In this document: positions 35,437 through 43,882 of the stretch, in pieces | Layout: every line of letters begins with the position of its first letter | Numbering within the stretch: position 1 is the stretch's first letter | NCBI RefSeq assembly: GCF_900101865.1 | Contig: NZ_FNAH01000003.1 | Coordinates: 273,521 to 337,520, forward strand | Direction of reading: 5' to 3' | DNA length: 64,000 nt | Origin: Paracoccus isoporae | GTDB taxonomy: Bacteria > Pseudomonadota > Alphaproteobacteria > Rhodobacterales > Rhodobacteraceae | The notes under the pieces: model-generated | Databases searched by the model: none | What the model saw: only the letters and a program-made list of their open reading frames with translations | What the model was told of the DNA's origin: nothing | Made by a program: the position numbers and the translations under genes

Positions 35437-35973
35437 TCACCTGCCAAGCTGATCGACGGCCAGCGAGATACGCTCCCGCAGCGCCGGGGTCGCCACGCTG
35501 TGGTTCACCTCATCCGCGGACCGGACCCCGCCGAGCGTGATGTCCCAGGGCAAGACATGCGCACCCAGACAGGCAAGCGGCACCCGCAAGGCCGCCAGCC
35601 CACGCCAGCCGCCCAGCGGAGACCCGGAGGCCGCGGCAAGCAGGACGGGCTTGCCCCGCGTGGCATAAGGCCTGATCCGGCTCAGCCAGTCGATCGCGTT
35701 CTTGAGCGGACCGGGGGTCGAGAAATTATACTCCGGCGACACGATCAGCAGGCCGTCCGCCGCCAGAATATCCTGCGCGATCTGGCGGATCTCCGCAGGA
35801 ACGCCGTCCACGCGCTCCCGCAGGTCGGTGTAGAGGGGCAGATCCTCGACCACGGCATAGTCCAGTTCCGACAGGCTGTGGCCGCGATCCGCCAGAACGC
35901 CTTCGAGATGCGCGAACAGGGCGCGATTGACCGAATCCGGCCGGGTCGATGCTGCGAATCCGTATAGTCTCAT
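35437..35973 (-). CDS. NAD(P)H-dependent FMN reductase-like flavoprotein
   Basis: A 178-residue flavodoxin-fold protein. GFAASTRPDSVNRALF near the N-terminus is the FMN-phosphate loop, and LIVSPEYNFSTPGPLKNAIDWLS is the conserved isoalloxazine-side block. AAASGSPLGGWRGLAALR closes the site. Known relatives reduce quinones, chromate, azo dyes or free FMN. It sits 24 bases downstream of the TRAP large permease and 57 bases upstream of the GST gene; the physiological partner is unknown. Confidence 0.87.
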   Translation of the reverse strand: MRLYGFAASTRPDSVNRALFAHLEGVLADRGHSLSELDYAVVEDLPLYTDLRERVDGVPAEIRQIAQDILAADGLLIVSPEYNFSTPGPLKNAIDWLSRIRPYATRGKPVLLAAASGSPLGGWRGLAALRVPLACLGAHVLPWDITLGGVRSADEVNHSVATPALRERISLAVDQLGR

Positions 35974-35997
35974 CTCGGTCCCTCCGCGCGCCTCAAA

Positions 35998-37308
35998 TCA
36001 AGGCCCGTACATCAGATGCACCAGATAGAGCGACAGGCCCGGGATCAGGATGATCAGCGTGATGCGGATGCAATCGGCAAGCAGGAACGGGGTGACCGCA
36101 CGGTACAGATCGCGCATTGAAAGGTCCGGCGCCGCGCCCTTCACGACGAACAGATTCATGCCGACGGGCGGAGTGATCAGTCCGATTTCGACGACCGAGA
36201 GCAGGAGGATGCCGAACCAGATCGCGTCGATCTCGTAGCTCAATACCACCGGGAAAACGAAGGGCATGGTCAGAAAGATCATCGACACCGAATCCATGAA
36301 GCAGCCCAGCACGATATACAGAACCACAATCCCCAGGATCACCTGAACGCGCGAAGGTGCGCTGTCGTGGACCCAGTCCGTCAGGGCCTGGGCAATCTGC
36401 GTGGTCTCGATGAAGGAGTTGAACAGCGCCGCGCCGATCAGGATGAAGAAGATCATGCCGGTCAGCGACGCGCTTTCGCGTGCGCTGCGCAGGATCGCGG
36501 CGCGGTGCAGGCGGCCGCGCAGAGCGGCAATCAACGTCACGCCGACCACGCCCACCGACGCCGCCTCGGTCGGGGAAAACAGCCCGGCGAACAGCCCGCC
36601 CAGGACCACCCCGAACACCACCACGACCGGCCAGGCGCTCAGCGCGAGCTGCAGGCGCTGCACAAGCGGGACGCGGTCCGCGGCGGCAGGAAACAGCGCG
36701 GGCTTCAGCCGCGCGGTCGCCCAGATCGCGGACATGTAAAGAACGGTCGCCAGCAATCCGGGGATGATCGCCGCGACGAACAGCCGGCCGATGGATTGCT
36801 CTGCCAGGATGGCGTAGATCACCAGAATGATGCTCGGCGGGATCAGCACGCCCAGCGTCCCGCCGGCCGCGACGGTGGCCGCGGAAAGGGCGCTGTCATA
36901 GCCCCGGCCGCGCATTTCCCCGATCGAGATCTGCCCCATCGTGGCCGCCGTCGCCAGCGACGAGCCGCAGATGGCGCCGAACCCCGCACATGCCGCAATC
37001 GTGCCCATCGACAGCCCGCCGCGACAACTGCCGAAAGCCGCTGAACCGGCATCGTAGAGATTGCGCGACAGGCCCGTATGCAGGGCCAGCGTCCCCATCA
37101 GCACGAAGAGCGGCACGACCGACAGCCCATAGGGAAAGGTCGCCGCAAAGGGCAGGTCGCCGACGACAAACAGCGTGGTCGCCCAGCCATTGATCGCCGC
37201 GCCGCCGATCAGCCCGACGATCGACATGGCAATCGCAATCGGCACGCGCATGGCCAGCAGCAGAAAGAAAGCCCCGATGCCGGTCAGGCCGATCTCGAAC
37301 GCGGTCAT
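35998..37308 (-). CDS. dctM: TRAP transporter large permease (DctM)
   Basis: A 436-residue membrane protein with about 12 hydrophobic segments. Typical blocks are LRVP-like AMRVPIAIAMSIVGL, VVPLFVLMGTLA, GAICGSSLATAATMGQI, AATVAAGGTLGVLIPPSI, GLFSPTEAASVGVV and LITPPVGMNLFVVKG. These match the DctM/SiaM core. It exchanges the bound organic acid with sodium. Its start overlaps the small-permease stop (ATGA). Confidence 0.92.
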   Translation of the reverse strand: MTAFEIGLTGIGAFFLLLAMRVPIAIAMSIVGLIGGAAINGWATTLFVVGDLPFAATFPYGLSVVPLFVLMGTLALHTGLSRNLYDAGSAAFGSCRGGLSMGTIAACAGFGAICGSSLATAATMGQISIGEMRGRGYDSALSAATVAAGGTLGVLIPPSIILVIYAILAEQSIGRLFVAAIIPGLLATVLYMSAIWATARLKPALFPAAADRVPLVQRLQLALSAWPVVVVFGVVLGGLFAGLFSPTEAASVGVVGVTLIAALRGRLHRAAILRSARESASLTGMIFFILIGAALFNSFIETTQIAQALTDWVHDSAPSRVQVILGIVVLYIVLGCFMDSVSMIFLTMPFVFPVVLSYEIDAIWFGILLLSVVEIGLITPPVGMNLFVVKGAAPDLSMRDLYRAVTPFLLADCIRITLIILIPGLSLYLVHLMYGP

Positions 37309-37856
37309 CTGTCCGCCCCGCCCGGATCGGGATCCCCGGTCTCGGCAAAGATCGCTGACGCGGCGGCCAGCACCGACAGGGCCAGCCCGGTCACGATGGG
37401 CACCCAGTAGAAGATCATGGGGATGCGCATGTTCTGCGACACGTCGCCATAGGCCCAGATCAGCCTGGCCTGACCCCAGACCGCGACGCTCAGAACGCCG
37501 CAGACGACGGCGCCGGCCAGCCAGCCCAACATGGCGAGCACGCGCGCCACCGAGGCCGGCATCATGTCCGACAACACGGTCACGGCCACATGCGCGCGGC
37601 GCGAGAACGCATAGGCGATGCAGGGAAAGACCGTGTACATCATCGCGAGCTGGGTGATGTCGATCATGCCGGGCACGGGGACGCCGACGGTGTTGCGCAG
37701 GATGACATCCAGCACGGTCAGCAGCGCAATGCCCGCGAGGCAGGCCGTCGAGACGACCACCAGCACATCGCCGATCCGGTCGGCGCAGCGCAGCATCCCC
37801 TGGGTCCGCGCGCCCTGCCCCGCCATCGTCTCGACGCCCGCGCCGGAGTCAGTCAT
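37305..37856 (-). CDS. dctQ: TRAP transporter small permease (DctQ)
   Basis: A 183-residue protein with four hydrophobic helices (about residues 33-53, 68-84, 100-122, 143-166). The family pattern includes TVLDVILRNTVGVPVPGMIDI and YAFSRRAHVAVTVLSDMMP. It overlaps the binding-protein gene by 8 bases and the large permease by 4 bases. An internal ATG (MAGQGARTQG) is an alternative start. Confidence 0.88.
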   Translation of the reverse strand: MTDSGAGVETMAGQGARTQGMLRCADRIGDVLVVVSTACLAGIALLTVLDVILRNTVGVPVPGMIDITQLAMMYTVFPCIAYAFSRRAHVAVTVLSDMMPASVARVLAMLGWLAGAVVCGVLSVAVWGQARLIWAYGDVSQNMRIPMIFYWVPIVTGLALSVLAAASAIFAETGDPDPGGADR

Positions 37857-38874
37857 GTTTCGCGATTTCCGCCTTCAGCGCGTCGAGGATCTCCTCGGCA
37901 TTGTCCACGCCAAGATCCTTGGCCGCCTGCAAAAGCTGATCGGTGACCGGCTGCAATTCGGCCTTGTAGCCTTCGATCTCCTCGGGCGTTGCCGCGACGA
38001 ACACATCGTCCGGGTCGGCCTTCTCAAGCTCATAACCGACTTGTCCGGCATCGTCCCACAGCGCCCCGAAGGTGGCCACGAGAATGTCGCCCGAGACCTG
38101 ATCGACGCAGGCCCTGACATCCTCGGGCAGGCCGTCATAGCGGGACTGATTCATCACGAAGAAGAACCCGACCGTATAGAGCGGAACGTCGTAATGATAT
38201 TTCAGCACTTCGTTCAGCTTGTAGGCGCCGATGCCGGTCCATTCGGTCGCCACGCCGTCCAGCGTGCCTTTTTGCAGATTCTCGTATTGATCGCCGGGCG
38301 GCAGGCTGACGGCCTCTGCCCCGTAGAAATTCAGCACCGCGCTCGATGATCCGTTCGGGGTGCGGATGCGCAACCCGTCAAGATCCTGCATGGAGTTCAG
38401 CGGTGCGTTGGCGTGCAGCGAGCCGGGATTATGCGCCATCATGGCAAGGATATGCACCCCCGGATATTCCGGCTTCAGATGGGTGCCGGAGAGGGCCCAG
38501 AGCGCCTTGGAGTTCGCGCCTGCCGAGCCGGAGACGAAGGGCAGTTCAATCAGCGAGGTCCGCGGAAACCGGCCGAGCGGAAAGCCGGCATGGCCGAACG
38601 CCACATCGACGACGCCGGCCTTGGCCTGGTCGTATTGCCGGGCAATATTGCCGAGCGCCGATCCGGCCGTGTGGAATTCGACCTCCACCTTTCCGTCGGT
38701 GCAGCTTTTCAGTTCATCCGCCCATCGGGCGATGAACTCGGTGTGCAGAAAGATCGTGGACGGGAAAAAATGGCTGAGCTTCAGCGTGATCTCCTGCGCG
38801 GCGGCCGGGGATCCGCCCCAGGCCAGCAGCGCCGCGGCGGCGACAGCCGATCGCAGGGTTGACGGGACGTTCAT
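37849..38874 (-). CDS. dctP: TRAP transporter periplasmic binding protein (DctP)
   Basis: A 341-residue protein. The ATG at 38874 follows AGGGAGGAAACC. A signal peptide (MNVPSTLRSAVAAAALLAWG, cut near AAAQ) is followed by ITLKLSHFFPSTIFLHTEFI. GLRIRTPNGSSSAVLNFYGA contains the conserved arginine that grips the ligand carboxylate in TRAP binding proteins, and GTLDGVATEW follows. The ligand is therefore probably a carboxylic acid. In context with a CoA-transferase and a lyase, a branched dicarboxylate is a reasonable guess. Confidence 0.9.
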   Translation of the reverse strand: MNVPSTLRSAVAAAALLAWGGSPAAAQEITLKLSHFFPSTIFLHTEFIARWADELKSCTDGKVEVEFHTAGSALGNIARQYDQAKAGVVDVAFGHAGFPLGRFPRTSLIELPFVSGSAGANSKALWALSGTHLKPEYPGVHILAMMAHNPGSLHANAPLNSMQDLDGLRIRTPNGSSSAVLNFYGAEAVSLPPGDQYENLQKGTLDGVATEWTGIGAYKLNEVLKYHYDVPLYTVGFFFVMNQSRYDGLPEDVRACVDQVSGDILVATFGALWDDAGQVGYELEKADPDDVFVAATPEEIEGYKAELQPVTDQLLQAAKDLGVDNAEEILDALKAEIAKHD

Positions 38875-38899
38875 TTCGGTTTCCTCCCTCAGGTCTTGT

Positions 38900-40066
38900 C
38901 TAGAAGTTCCGGTCCGCAAGCCAGGCGTCGATGATGCCGACAGCGCGCGCCTCATGCTCGGGCTGATCGCGGTAATAATGGGTGGCACCCTCGATCCGGT
39001 GATAGATCTTGTCGGTCATGCGGGCGGCGGCGAAGACACGGTGCGGGTGCGAGACGGGCACCGCATCGTCGGCGCTGTTTTCCATCAACAGCAGCGGTTT
39101 GGTGATATGGGCCATGCAGCGCTCTGCATCGGCGGCACTGTGGTCGATGGACCATTGCGACAGCCATGCCCGCAGGGTCGAGTAGCGTGCCAGCCCGACC
39201 GGCCCGGTATTCGCCGTTTCAGGATTGCCGAGATAGCACCAGCGGGGGCGTCGGTCATTCGGCTCCAGCGCCGGGTCCAGAAAACGCGGGTCGGCCAGCG
39301 TCCGGTGCACCAGGAACGGCCGCTCGATCTCGCCGCCGCCGCGCCGTTTGAGCCGGTCCAGCACCTCAAGCACGCGGTCGGTGATGCGCCGGACACGGGC
39401 CAGTTGGGCGGCGCGGAACCGGTTGACGAACTGGGCGTCATAGGGCGCGCGCACCAGATCCCCGTAGAGATCCAGTTCAGGGTCACGCCTGTCGGGATCA
39501 AGCTCGTCCATCACCGACGGGTCAATCCATTCCGACAGCGTCACGGCGCGGCCGATATGGGCAGCAATGAACATCACCGCATCCGCGGCGGGCATCTCGA
39601 TCCGGGTCAGGTCATAGGCATCGCCGGCCGGGGTCTCCACCACATCCGGGTGCTCGGCCTGGGACTGGTAGAAGGCGGTCAGGGAACCGCCCCCGCTCCA
39701 CCCGCACAGCACGATGTTTTTGTATCCAAGAACCTCGCGGGCGTGGCGCATATAGGCCGCCAGATCGGCCGCCACCTTTTCCATGATCAGCGGGGCGTCA
39801 TTCTTGGCGAAGCGCGACCCGCAGCACAGCACATGCCATCCCGACCGGGCCAGAGCCACCGGCAGCGGCATCAGGTTCAGCGTGGTGGCGGGATGCATGA
39901 ACACGATGACCGTCTCGCTGTCGCGCCCGACCGGCAGGATGCGCTGACCCTCGAGAAAGACCTTTCCCTGGCTTCCCACGAAGCCATAAACCTCTGTAAA
40001 GGCAGGGCTTTCGTCGAAGGAGACGATGACCGGCTCGCGCCTGATGTCAAAGCGTGCTTGCGTCAC
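38900..40066 (-). CDS. Alpha/beta hydrolase
   Basis: A 388-residue protein with an alpha/beta-hydrolase core: VIVFMHPATTLN (strand 3/oxyanion), the nucleophile elbow CGWSGGGSLT, SADDAVPVSHPHRVF for the acid residue and GATHYY for the histidine. A long insert (about residues 175-290) between strands acts as a cap. No signal peptide. It is the first gene of the TRAP operon, ending 26 bases before the DctP start. Substrate unknown; an ester or lactone of the transported acid is possible. Confidence 0.85.
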   Translation of the reverse strand: MTQARFDIRREPVIVSFDESPAFTEVYGFVGSQGKVFLEGQRILPVGRDSETVIVFMHPATTLNLMPLPVALARSGWHVLCCGSRFAKNDAPLIMEKVAADLAAYMRHAREVLGYKNIVLCGWSGGGSLTAFYQSQAEHPDVVETPAGDAYDLTRIEMPAADAVMFIAAHIGRAVTLSEWIDPSVMDELDPDRRDPELDLYGDLVRAPYDAQFVNRFRAAQLARVRRITDRVLEVLDRLKRRGGGEIERPFLVHRTLADPRFLDPALEPNDRRPRWCYLGNPETANTGPVGLARYSTLRAWLSQWSIDHSAADAERCMAHITKPLLLMENSADDAVPVSHPHRVFAAARMTDKIYHRIEGATHYYRDQPEHEARAVGIIDAWLADRNF

Positions 40067-40164
40067 GGCGATCCCCGGCTTCGACCTGACAGGCCCTTGC
40101 GATGCGCGCAGTCATTCCACCCCCCTATTGCAAGCCAGAGACACAGCTTGCCGAGTCAATTATT

Positions 40165-40222
40165 GCATCCAAAATACACTCCACTAGCTGATACTCAACA
40201 ATTATGTTGAAAAAATGTATAC
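40165..40222. promoter_or_regulatory. Pair of GntR-type half-palindromic sites upstream of the hydrolase/TRAP operon
   Basis: GCATCC at 40165-40170 and GTATAC at 40217-40222 are 52 bases apart, in AT-rich surroundings. They lie 99 and 151 bases before the hydrolase start. The same arrangement occurs at 45150/45202 and 47569/47620, so these are probably sites for the GntR protein encoded at 47712-48419. Confidence 0.5.
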
Positions 40223-40232
40223 GAAAATGAAA

Positions 40233-40931
40233 TTACACTTCGAGATAGCGCCGCCGAATCTCCGGCGCGGCGATGAAGGCAGCGGTGCTGTCCTGAAAGA
40301 CCATCTGCCCATGGACCATGACCAGAACCCGGCTGGCGATCTTCAGGGCGATAGTCAGCTTCTGCTCGACCAGAAGCACGGCACAACCGCGGGCGGCAAT
40401 TTCCACGATCAGCTCTTTCACCTGTGTCACCATCGCAGGGGCCAACCCCTCGGTCGGCTCGTCGATCAGCATCAGGCGCGGGTTCGACAGCAGGCTCCGG
40501 CACATGCTCAGCAATTGCTGTTCGCCGCCGGACAGGGCCCCGGCAGGCACCTTCGCCCGCTCGGCCAGCCTTGGAAACCGGCTCAGCACATCGGGTTTTG
40601 TCCAGCCGCCCTCCGCCCTGCCACGCCAGTTTCCCAGATCGAGGTTCTGTTCGACCGTCAGGGTCGGAAAGACCTGCCGGTCCTCGGGCACATAGGCCAG
40701 ACCCCTGCGGACCACCTGATGCGGGTCAAGCCGATCGATCCGCGCGCCGTCAAGCAGCACGCGGCCGCGCCGCTCGACATCGCCCATCAGCGCCTTGAGC
40801 GTGGTCGAGCGACCCACGCCATTGCGGCCGAGAAGGGCAACGATCTCGCCCGGGCCGACCTCGAAATCGACGCCCTGCAGCACATGGCTGTGTCCGTACC
40901 AGGCATGCAGACCGGACACGACGAGGGTCAT
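40233..40931 (-). CDS. livF: Branched-chain-amino-acid-type ABC ATPase LivF-like, Walker A Lys replaced by Arg
   Basis: A 232-residue ATPase. The Walker A segment reads LLGRNGVGRSTTLKALMG: residue 41, normally the phosphate-binding lysine, is Arg (CGC codon). The other motifs are intact: Q-loop YVPEDRQVFPTLTV, signature LSGGEQQLLSMCRSL, Walker B LMLIDEPTEGLAP and VEQKLTIAL in the H-loop position. In most ABC proteins loss of this lysine removes or strongly weakens hydrolysis, so this subunit may rely on the partner LivG site. It is the last gene of the Liv operon. Confidence 0.92.
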   Translation of the reverse strand: MTLVVSGLHAWYGHSHVLQGVDFEVGPGEIVALLGRNGVGRSTTLKALMGDVERRGRVLLDGARIDRLDPHQVVRRGLAYVPEDRQVFPTLTVEQNLDLGNWRGRAEGGWTKPDVLSRFPRLAERAKVPAGALSGGEQQLLSMCRSLLSNPRLMLIDEPTEGLAPAMVTQVKELIVEIAARGCAVLLVEQKLTIALKIASRVLVMVHGQMVFQDSTAAFIAAPEIRRRYLEV

Positions 40932-41680
40932 GCGATCTCCTCCTCGGCGCCGAGATAGGCCTCCTGCACGGCCGCATTCCTGCGAATTTCCTCCGGCGTG
41001 CCGCTGGCAATGATCCGGCCCGACGCCAGCACGGAGATCCGGTCGGCAATTCCGAACACCACGTCCATATCGTGTTCCACCATGAGAAGCGTGCGCCCTT
41101 CGGTCGTGGACAGAATAAGATCGCGTGTCCGCCTGGCCTCGTCGCGGTTCATCCCGGCCGTCGGCTCATCGAGCAGGATGACCCGTGCATCCGACGCCAC
41201 CGCGACCCCCAGTTCAAGGGCCCGCTGATCCGCATAGGACAGCAGCCCAGACGGGGTGTCGGTGCTGGCGATGCCAAGGTCGCGGGCCATCGCGGCTGCG
41301 CGTTCATGCAGGTCGCGGAGCCGGGCGAGCGGTGACCAGAAATCATACCTGACACCGGCGGGCCACAGCATGGCGCTTGTCAGCACCTCGATGGCCGTCA
41401 GCCTGGGGAACAGGTTGGTGATCTGAAAGCTGCGCGACAGGCCCTTGCGCGCGATCCTGTGGGGTTTCTGGTTCTGGATCTCCTCTCCGAACAGGCGCAC
41501 GACGCCGGAGGTCACGTCCAGCCGGCCGCTGATCATGTGAAACAACGTCGATTTCCCGGCACCATTCGGCCCGATCACGGCGTGGCGTGACGATTTTTCG
41601 ATGACCAGATCGACCCCCTCGATCACGCGCAGCGGACCGAAACTCTTGCTGATCCCCGACAACTCGATCGCGGCGGTCAT
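40928..41680 (-). CDS. livG: Branched-chain-amino-acid-type ABC ATPase LivG-like
   Basis: A 250-residue ATPase. The ATG at 41680 overlaps the LivM stop by four bases. Walker A GPNGAGKST, Q-loop SFQITNLFPRLTA, signature LSYADQRALELG (LivG-type LSY...QR), Walker B VILLDEPTAGMN and H-loop VEHDMDVV are all intact. Its C-terminus has the LivG tail GTPEEIRRNAAVQEAYLG. It pairs with the LivF-like protein, which has a replaced Walker lysine. Confidence 0.92.
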   Translation of the reverse strand: MTAAIELSGISKSFGPLRVIEGVDLVIEKSSRHAVIGPNGAGKSTLFHMISGRLDVTSGVVRLFGEEIQNQKPHRIARKGLSRSFQITNLFPRLTAIEVLTSAMLWPAGVRYDFWSPLARLRDLHERAAAMARDLGIASTDTPSGLLSYADQRALELGVAVASDARVILLDEPTAGMNRDEARRTRDLILSTTEGRTLLMVEHDMDVVFGIADRISVLASGRIIASGTPEEIRRNAAVQEAYLGAEEEIA

Positions 41681-42903
41681 GCCCGGTCCTCCGGCTTGCG
41701 CGCACCCCGGCGGCCCGCCGCAAGCAGCCAGATCCCCGCGGCCAGACAGAGTCCCGGCACGCTCCATGACCATAGGTTGGCCGCATCCAGCGTGATTGCG
41801 CCAAACAGGTGCAACTCTGTTCCCCGCGTGCTGACGACCGAGGCGCGATAGGCCAGTTCGATCGCCAGGACAGCGCCCATCACCAGCGGCGCGAGCCGCA
41901 GCGCACGACCAGCGACGGCGCGCAGCGCGGCCAGCCGGTTCTGCCCGGTCAGCATCCGCACCGCGCCGACCCATATTCCGGCAAGTCCCCCCGGCGCAAA
42001 GACGATCATCGCCACGAAGAAGATGCCGTAATAGAACAGCCAGGCCTCGCTGTGATCGCTCAGGGTCGATTGCAGCCAGGTCACCAGGCTGGCCCCCATC
42101 ACCGGACCGAAGAAATGCCCGGTCCCGCCGATCACGCTCATCAGCACCACATTCGACGAGATGTTGAGCGACAGCGCCTCGACGGTGACGATCTCGTAGA
42201 GCAGGCTCGACAGACCGCCGGCGATGCCCGCGAACACCGAGGCCGCCACATACATCATCAGCCGCACCACATAGGGATCGAATTGCAGGAATCCGGCCCG
42301 TTCCGGGTTGTCGCGCACAGCGGTCGCAATGCGTCCCAAGGGCGTCTTCGTCAGGTAATACATCATCCCCAGGCACAGCAGCGCCCAGGCCAGGATCAGG
42401 TAGTAGGCCTGCAGATAGGGCCCGAATGTCAGGCCGAACATCTCTGGCCCCTGCGTCCGGTCCGCGGAGATGCCGGATTCGCCGCCGAACGTGCCTTTCA
42501 GCGTCTGCGACAGGCTGAAGGCCAACTCGCCCAAGCCCATCGTGATCATGGCGAAGGCGATGCCGCCGCGGCGTGTCGCGACCGATCCCAGCACCAGACC
42601 CAGAACCAGCCCGCACAGCCCGCCGGCCGCCGGCAAAAGCGCAATCGGAACCGCCAGCCCGCCGTCGTTCACCATGCGCGTCAGATGCATCACCGTGAAG
42701 GCACCCGCACCAAAATACAGGGCGTGACCGAAGGACAGCAGCCCGGTGGTGCCCCACATCAGGTTGAACGAGACCGAGAAGACGGCGGCAATCGCGATCT
42801 GGGACATCAGCGTGGCCGTGAAGCTTGACCCTGAGAGCCACGGCACGGCGACACCGCCTGCCAGAGCCAGTGCAATCAGGAAATGGTTCAAATATCTCGA
42901 CAT
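41677..42903 (-). CDS. livM: Branched-chain-amino-acid-type ABC permease LivM-like
   Basis: A 408-residue membrane protein. The ATG at 42903 begins MSRYLNHFLIALALAGG. The LivM core has LMWGTTGLLSFGHALYFGAG, the EAA-like segment AVRDNPERAGFLQFDPYVV, GLSSLLYEIVTVEAL and VIGGTGHFFGPVMGA. A C-terminal extension of roughly 90 residues carries two further hydrophobic segments and ends in a basic tail; most LivM proteins stop sooner. Confidence 0.9.
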   Translation of the reverse strand: MSRYLNHFLIALALAGGVAVPWLSGSSFTATLMSQIAIAAVFSVSFNLMWGTTGLLSFGHALYFGAGAFTVMHLTRMVNDGGLAVPIALLPAAGGLCGLVLGLVLGSVATRRGGIAFAMITMGLGELAFSLSQTLKGTFGGESGISADRTQGPEMFGLTFGPYLQAYYLILAWALLCLGMMYYLTKTPLGRIATAVRDNPERAGFLQFDPYVVRLMMYVAASVFAGIAGGLSSLLYEIVTVEALSLNISSNVVLMSVIGGTGHFFGPVMGASLVTWLQSTLSDHSEAWLFYYGIFFVAMIVFAPGGLAGIWVGAVRMLTGQNRLAALRAVAGRALRLAPLVMGAVLAIELAYRASVVSTRGTELHLFGAITLDAANLWSWSVPGLCLAAGIWLLAAGRRGARKPEDRA

Positions 42904-42911
42904 GGCCTGGC

Positions 42912-43853
42912 CTAGAGGTCTCTGGTGCCGGCGATGCCGCGCGGACGAAAGATCAGTGTCAGAACCAGCAGCAGATAGGGCAGCAGTGGCGCGATCTGGG
43001 CCAGAGACACGCTCCACAACTCGGCCAGCCCGCCCTCGCCGGGGCTGCCGAAGCCGAGCATCGCATAGATCGGCCTGTCGAACCCGATGGCGAGCGTCTG
43101 GACCATGCCGATGATCAGGGAGGCCACGAAGGCACCGAACACCGACCCGAGCCCACCGACGACCACGACCACAAAGACGATCGGTCCCAGTTCCCGCGCC
43201 ATCGCCGGTTCGGTCACCAGAACCGCGCCTCCGATGGCCCCGGCCAGGCCCGCAAGGGCGGAGCCAACCGCAAAGACCTGCGTAAACAGGCGCGGCACGT
43301 TATATCCCAGCATGCCGACCATGCGGGGCAGACCAAGCGCGGCCTGCACCAGCAGCCCGACCCGCGTGGTCCGCAGAAAGACGATCACCACGGCCAGCAT
43401 CCCAAGCGCCACCGCCATCATGAAAATCCGGTAGGTCGGATAGGCGACCCCATCCAGAACGAACATCGGATCGCGCAGGATCTGTGGCAGCACGAAGTTG
43501 ACGGCAGACCGCCCCCAGACCAGTTGCACCACCTCCTCGATCAGGAAGGCCAGCCCGAAGGTCAGCAGCAGCTCGGCCACATGGCCCTGGGCGTGAACCT
43601 TGCGCAGCCCGAACCGCTCGACTGCCGCGCCGATCAGCCCCACCAGGATCGGCGAAATGATGATCGCCACCCAGAAGCCGGTCACGGCGGAGAGCTGAAA
43701 CCCCAGATAGGCCCCCAGCATGTAGAAGCTCGCATGGGCAAAGTTCAGGACGCCCATCATGCTGAAGATCAGGGTCAGGCCGCTGCTGAGCAGGAACAGC
43801 AGAAGCCCGTAAGCCAGCCCGTTCAGCAGCGAAAGGATCAGAAGACTGGACAC
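42912..43853 (-). CDS. livH: Branched-chain-amino-acid-type ABC permease LivH-like
   Basis: A 313-residue membrane protein with the LivH pattern: LLNGLAYGLLLFLLSSGLTL, GVLNFAHASFYMLGAYLGF, ALGLPRMVGMLGYNVPRLF and VVGGLGSVFGAFVASLIIG. Eight or so hydrophobic segments. It precedes LivM by 8 bases. The arrangement LivK-H-M-G-F is standard. The importer need not carry amino acids; many such systems bring in aromatic or short organic acids. Confidence 0.92.
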   Translation of the reverse strand: MSSLLILSLLNGLAYGLLLFLLSSGLTLIFSMMGVLNFAHASFYMLGAYLGFQLSAVTGFWVAIIISPILVGLIGAAVERFGLRKVHAQGHVAELLLTFGLAFLIEEVVQLVWGRSAVNFVLPQILRDPMFVLDGVAYPTYRIFMMAVALGMLAVVIVFLRTTRVGLLVQAALGLPRMVGMLGYNVPRLFTQVFAVGSALAGLAGAIGGAVLVTEPAMARELGPIVFVVVVVGGLGSVFGAFVASLIIGMVQTLAIGFDRPIYAMLGFGSPGEGGLAELWSVSLAQIAPLLPYLLLVLTLIFRPRGIAGTRDL

Positions 43854-43882
43854 ATTCCTGGCCTTGTCGGTTGATGGCGGCT

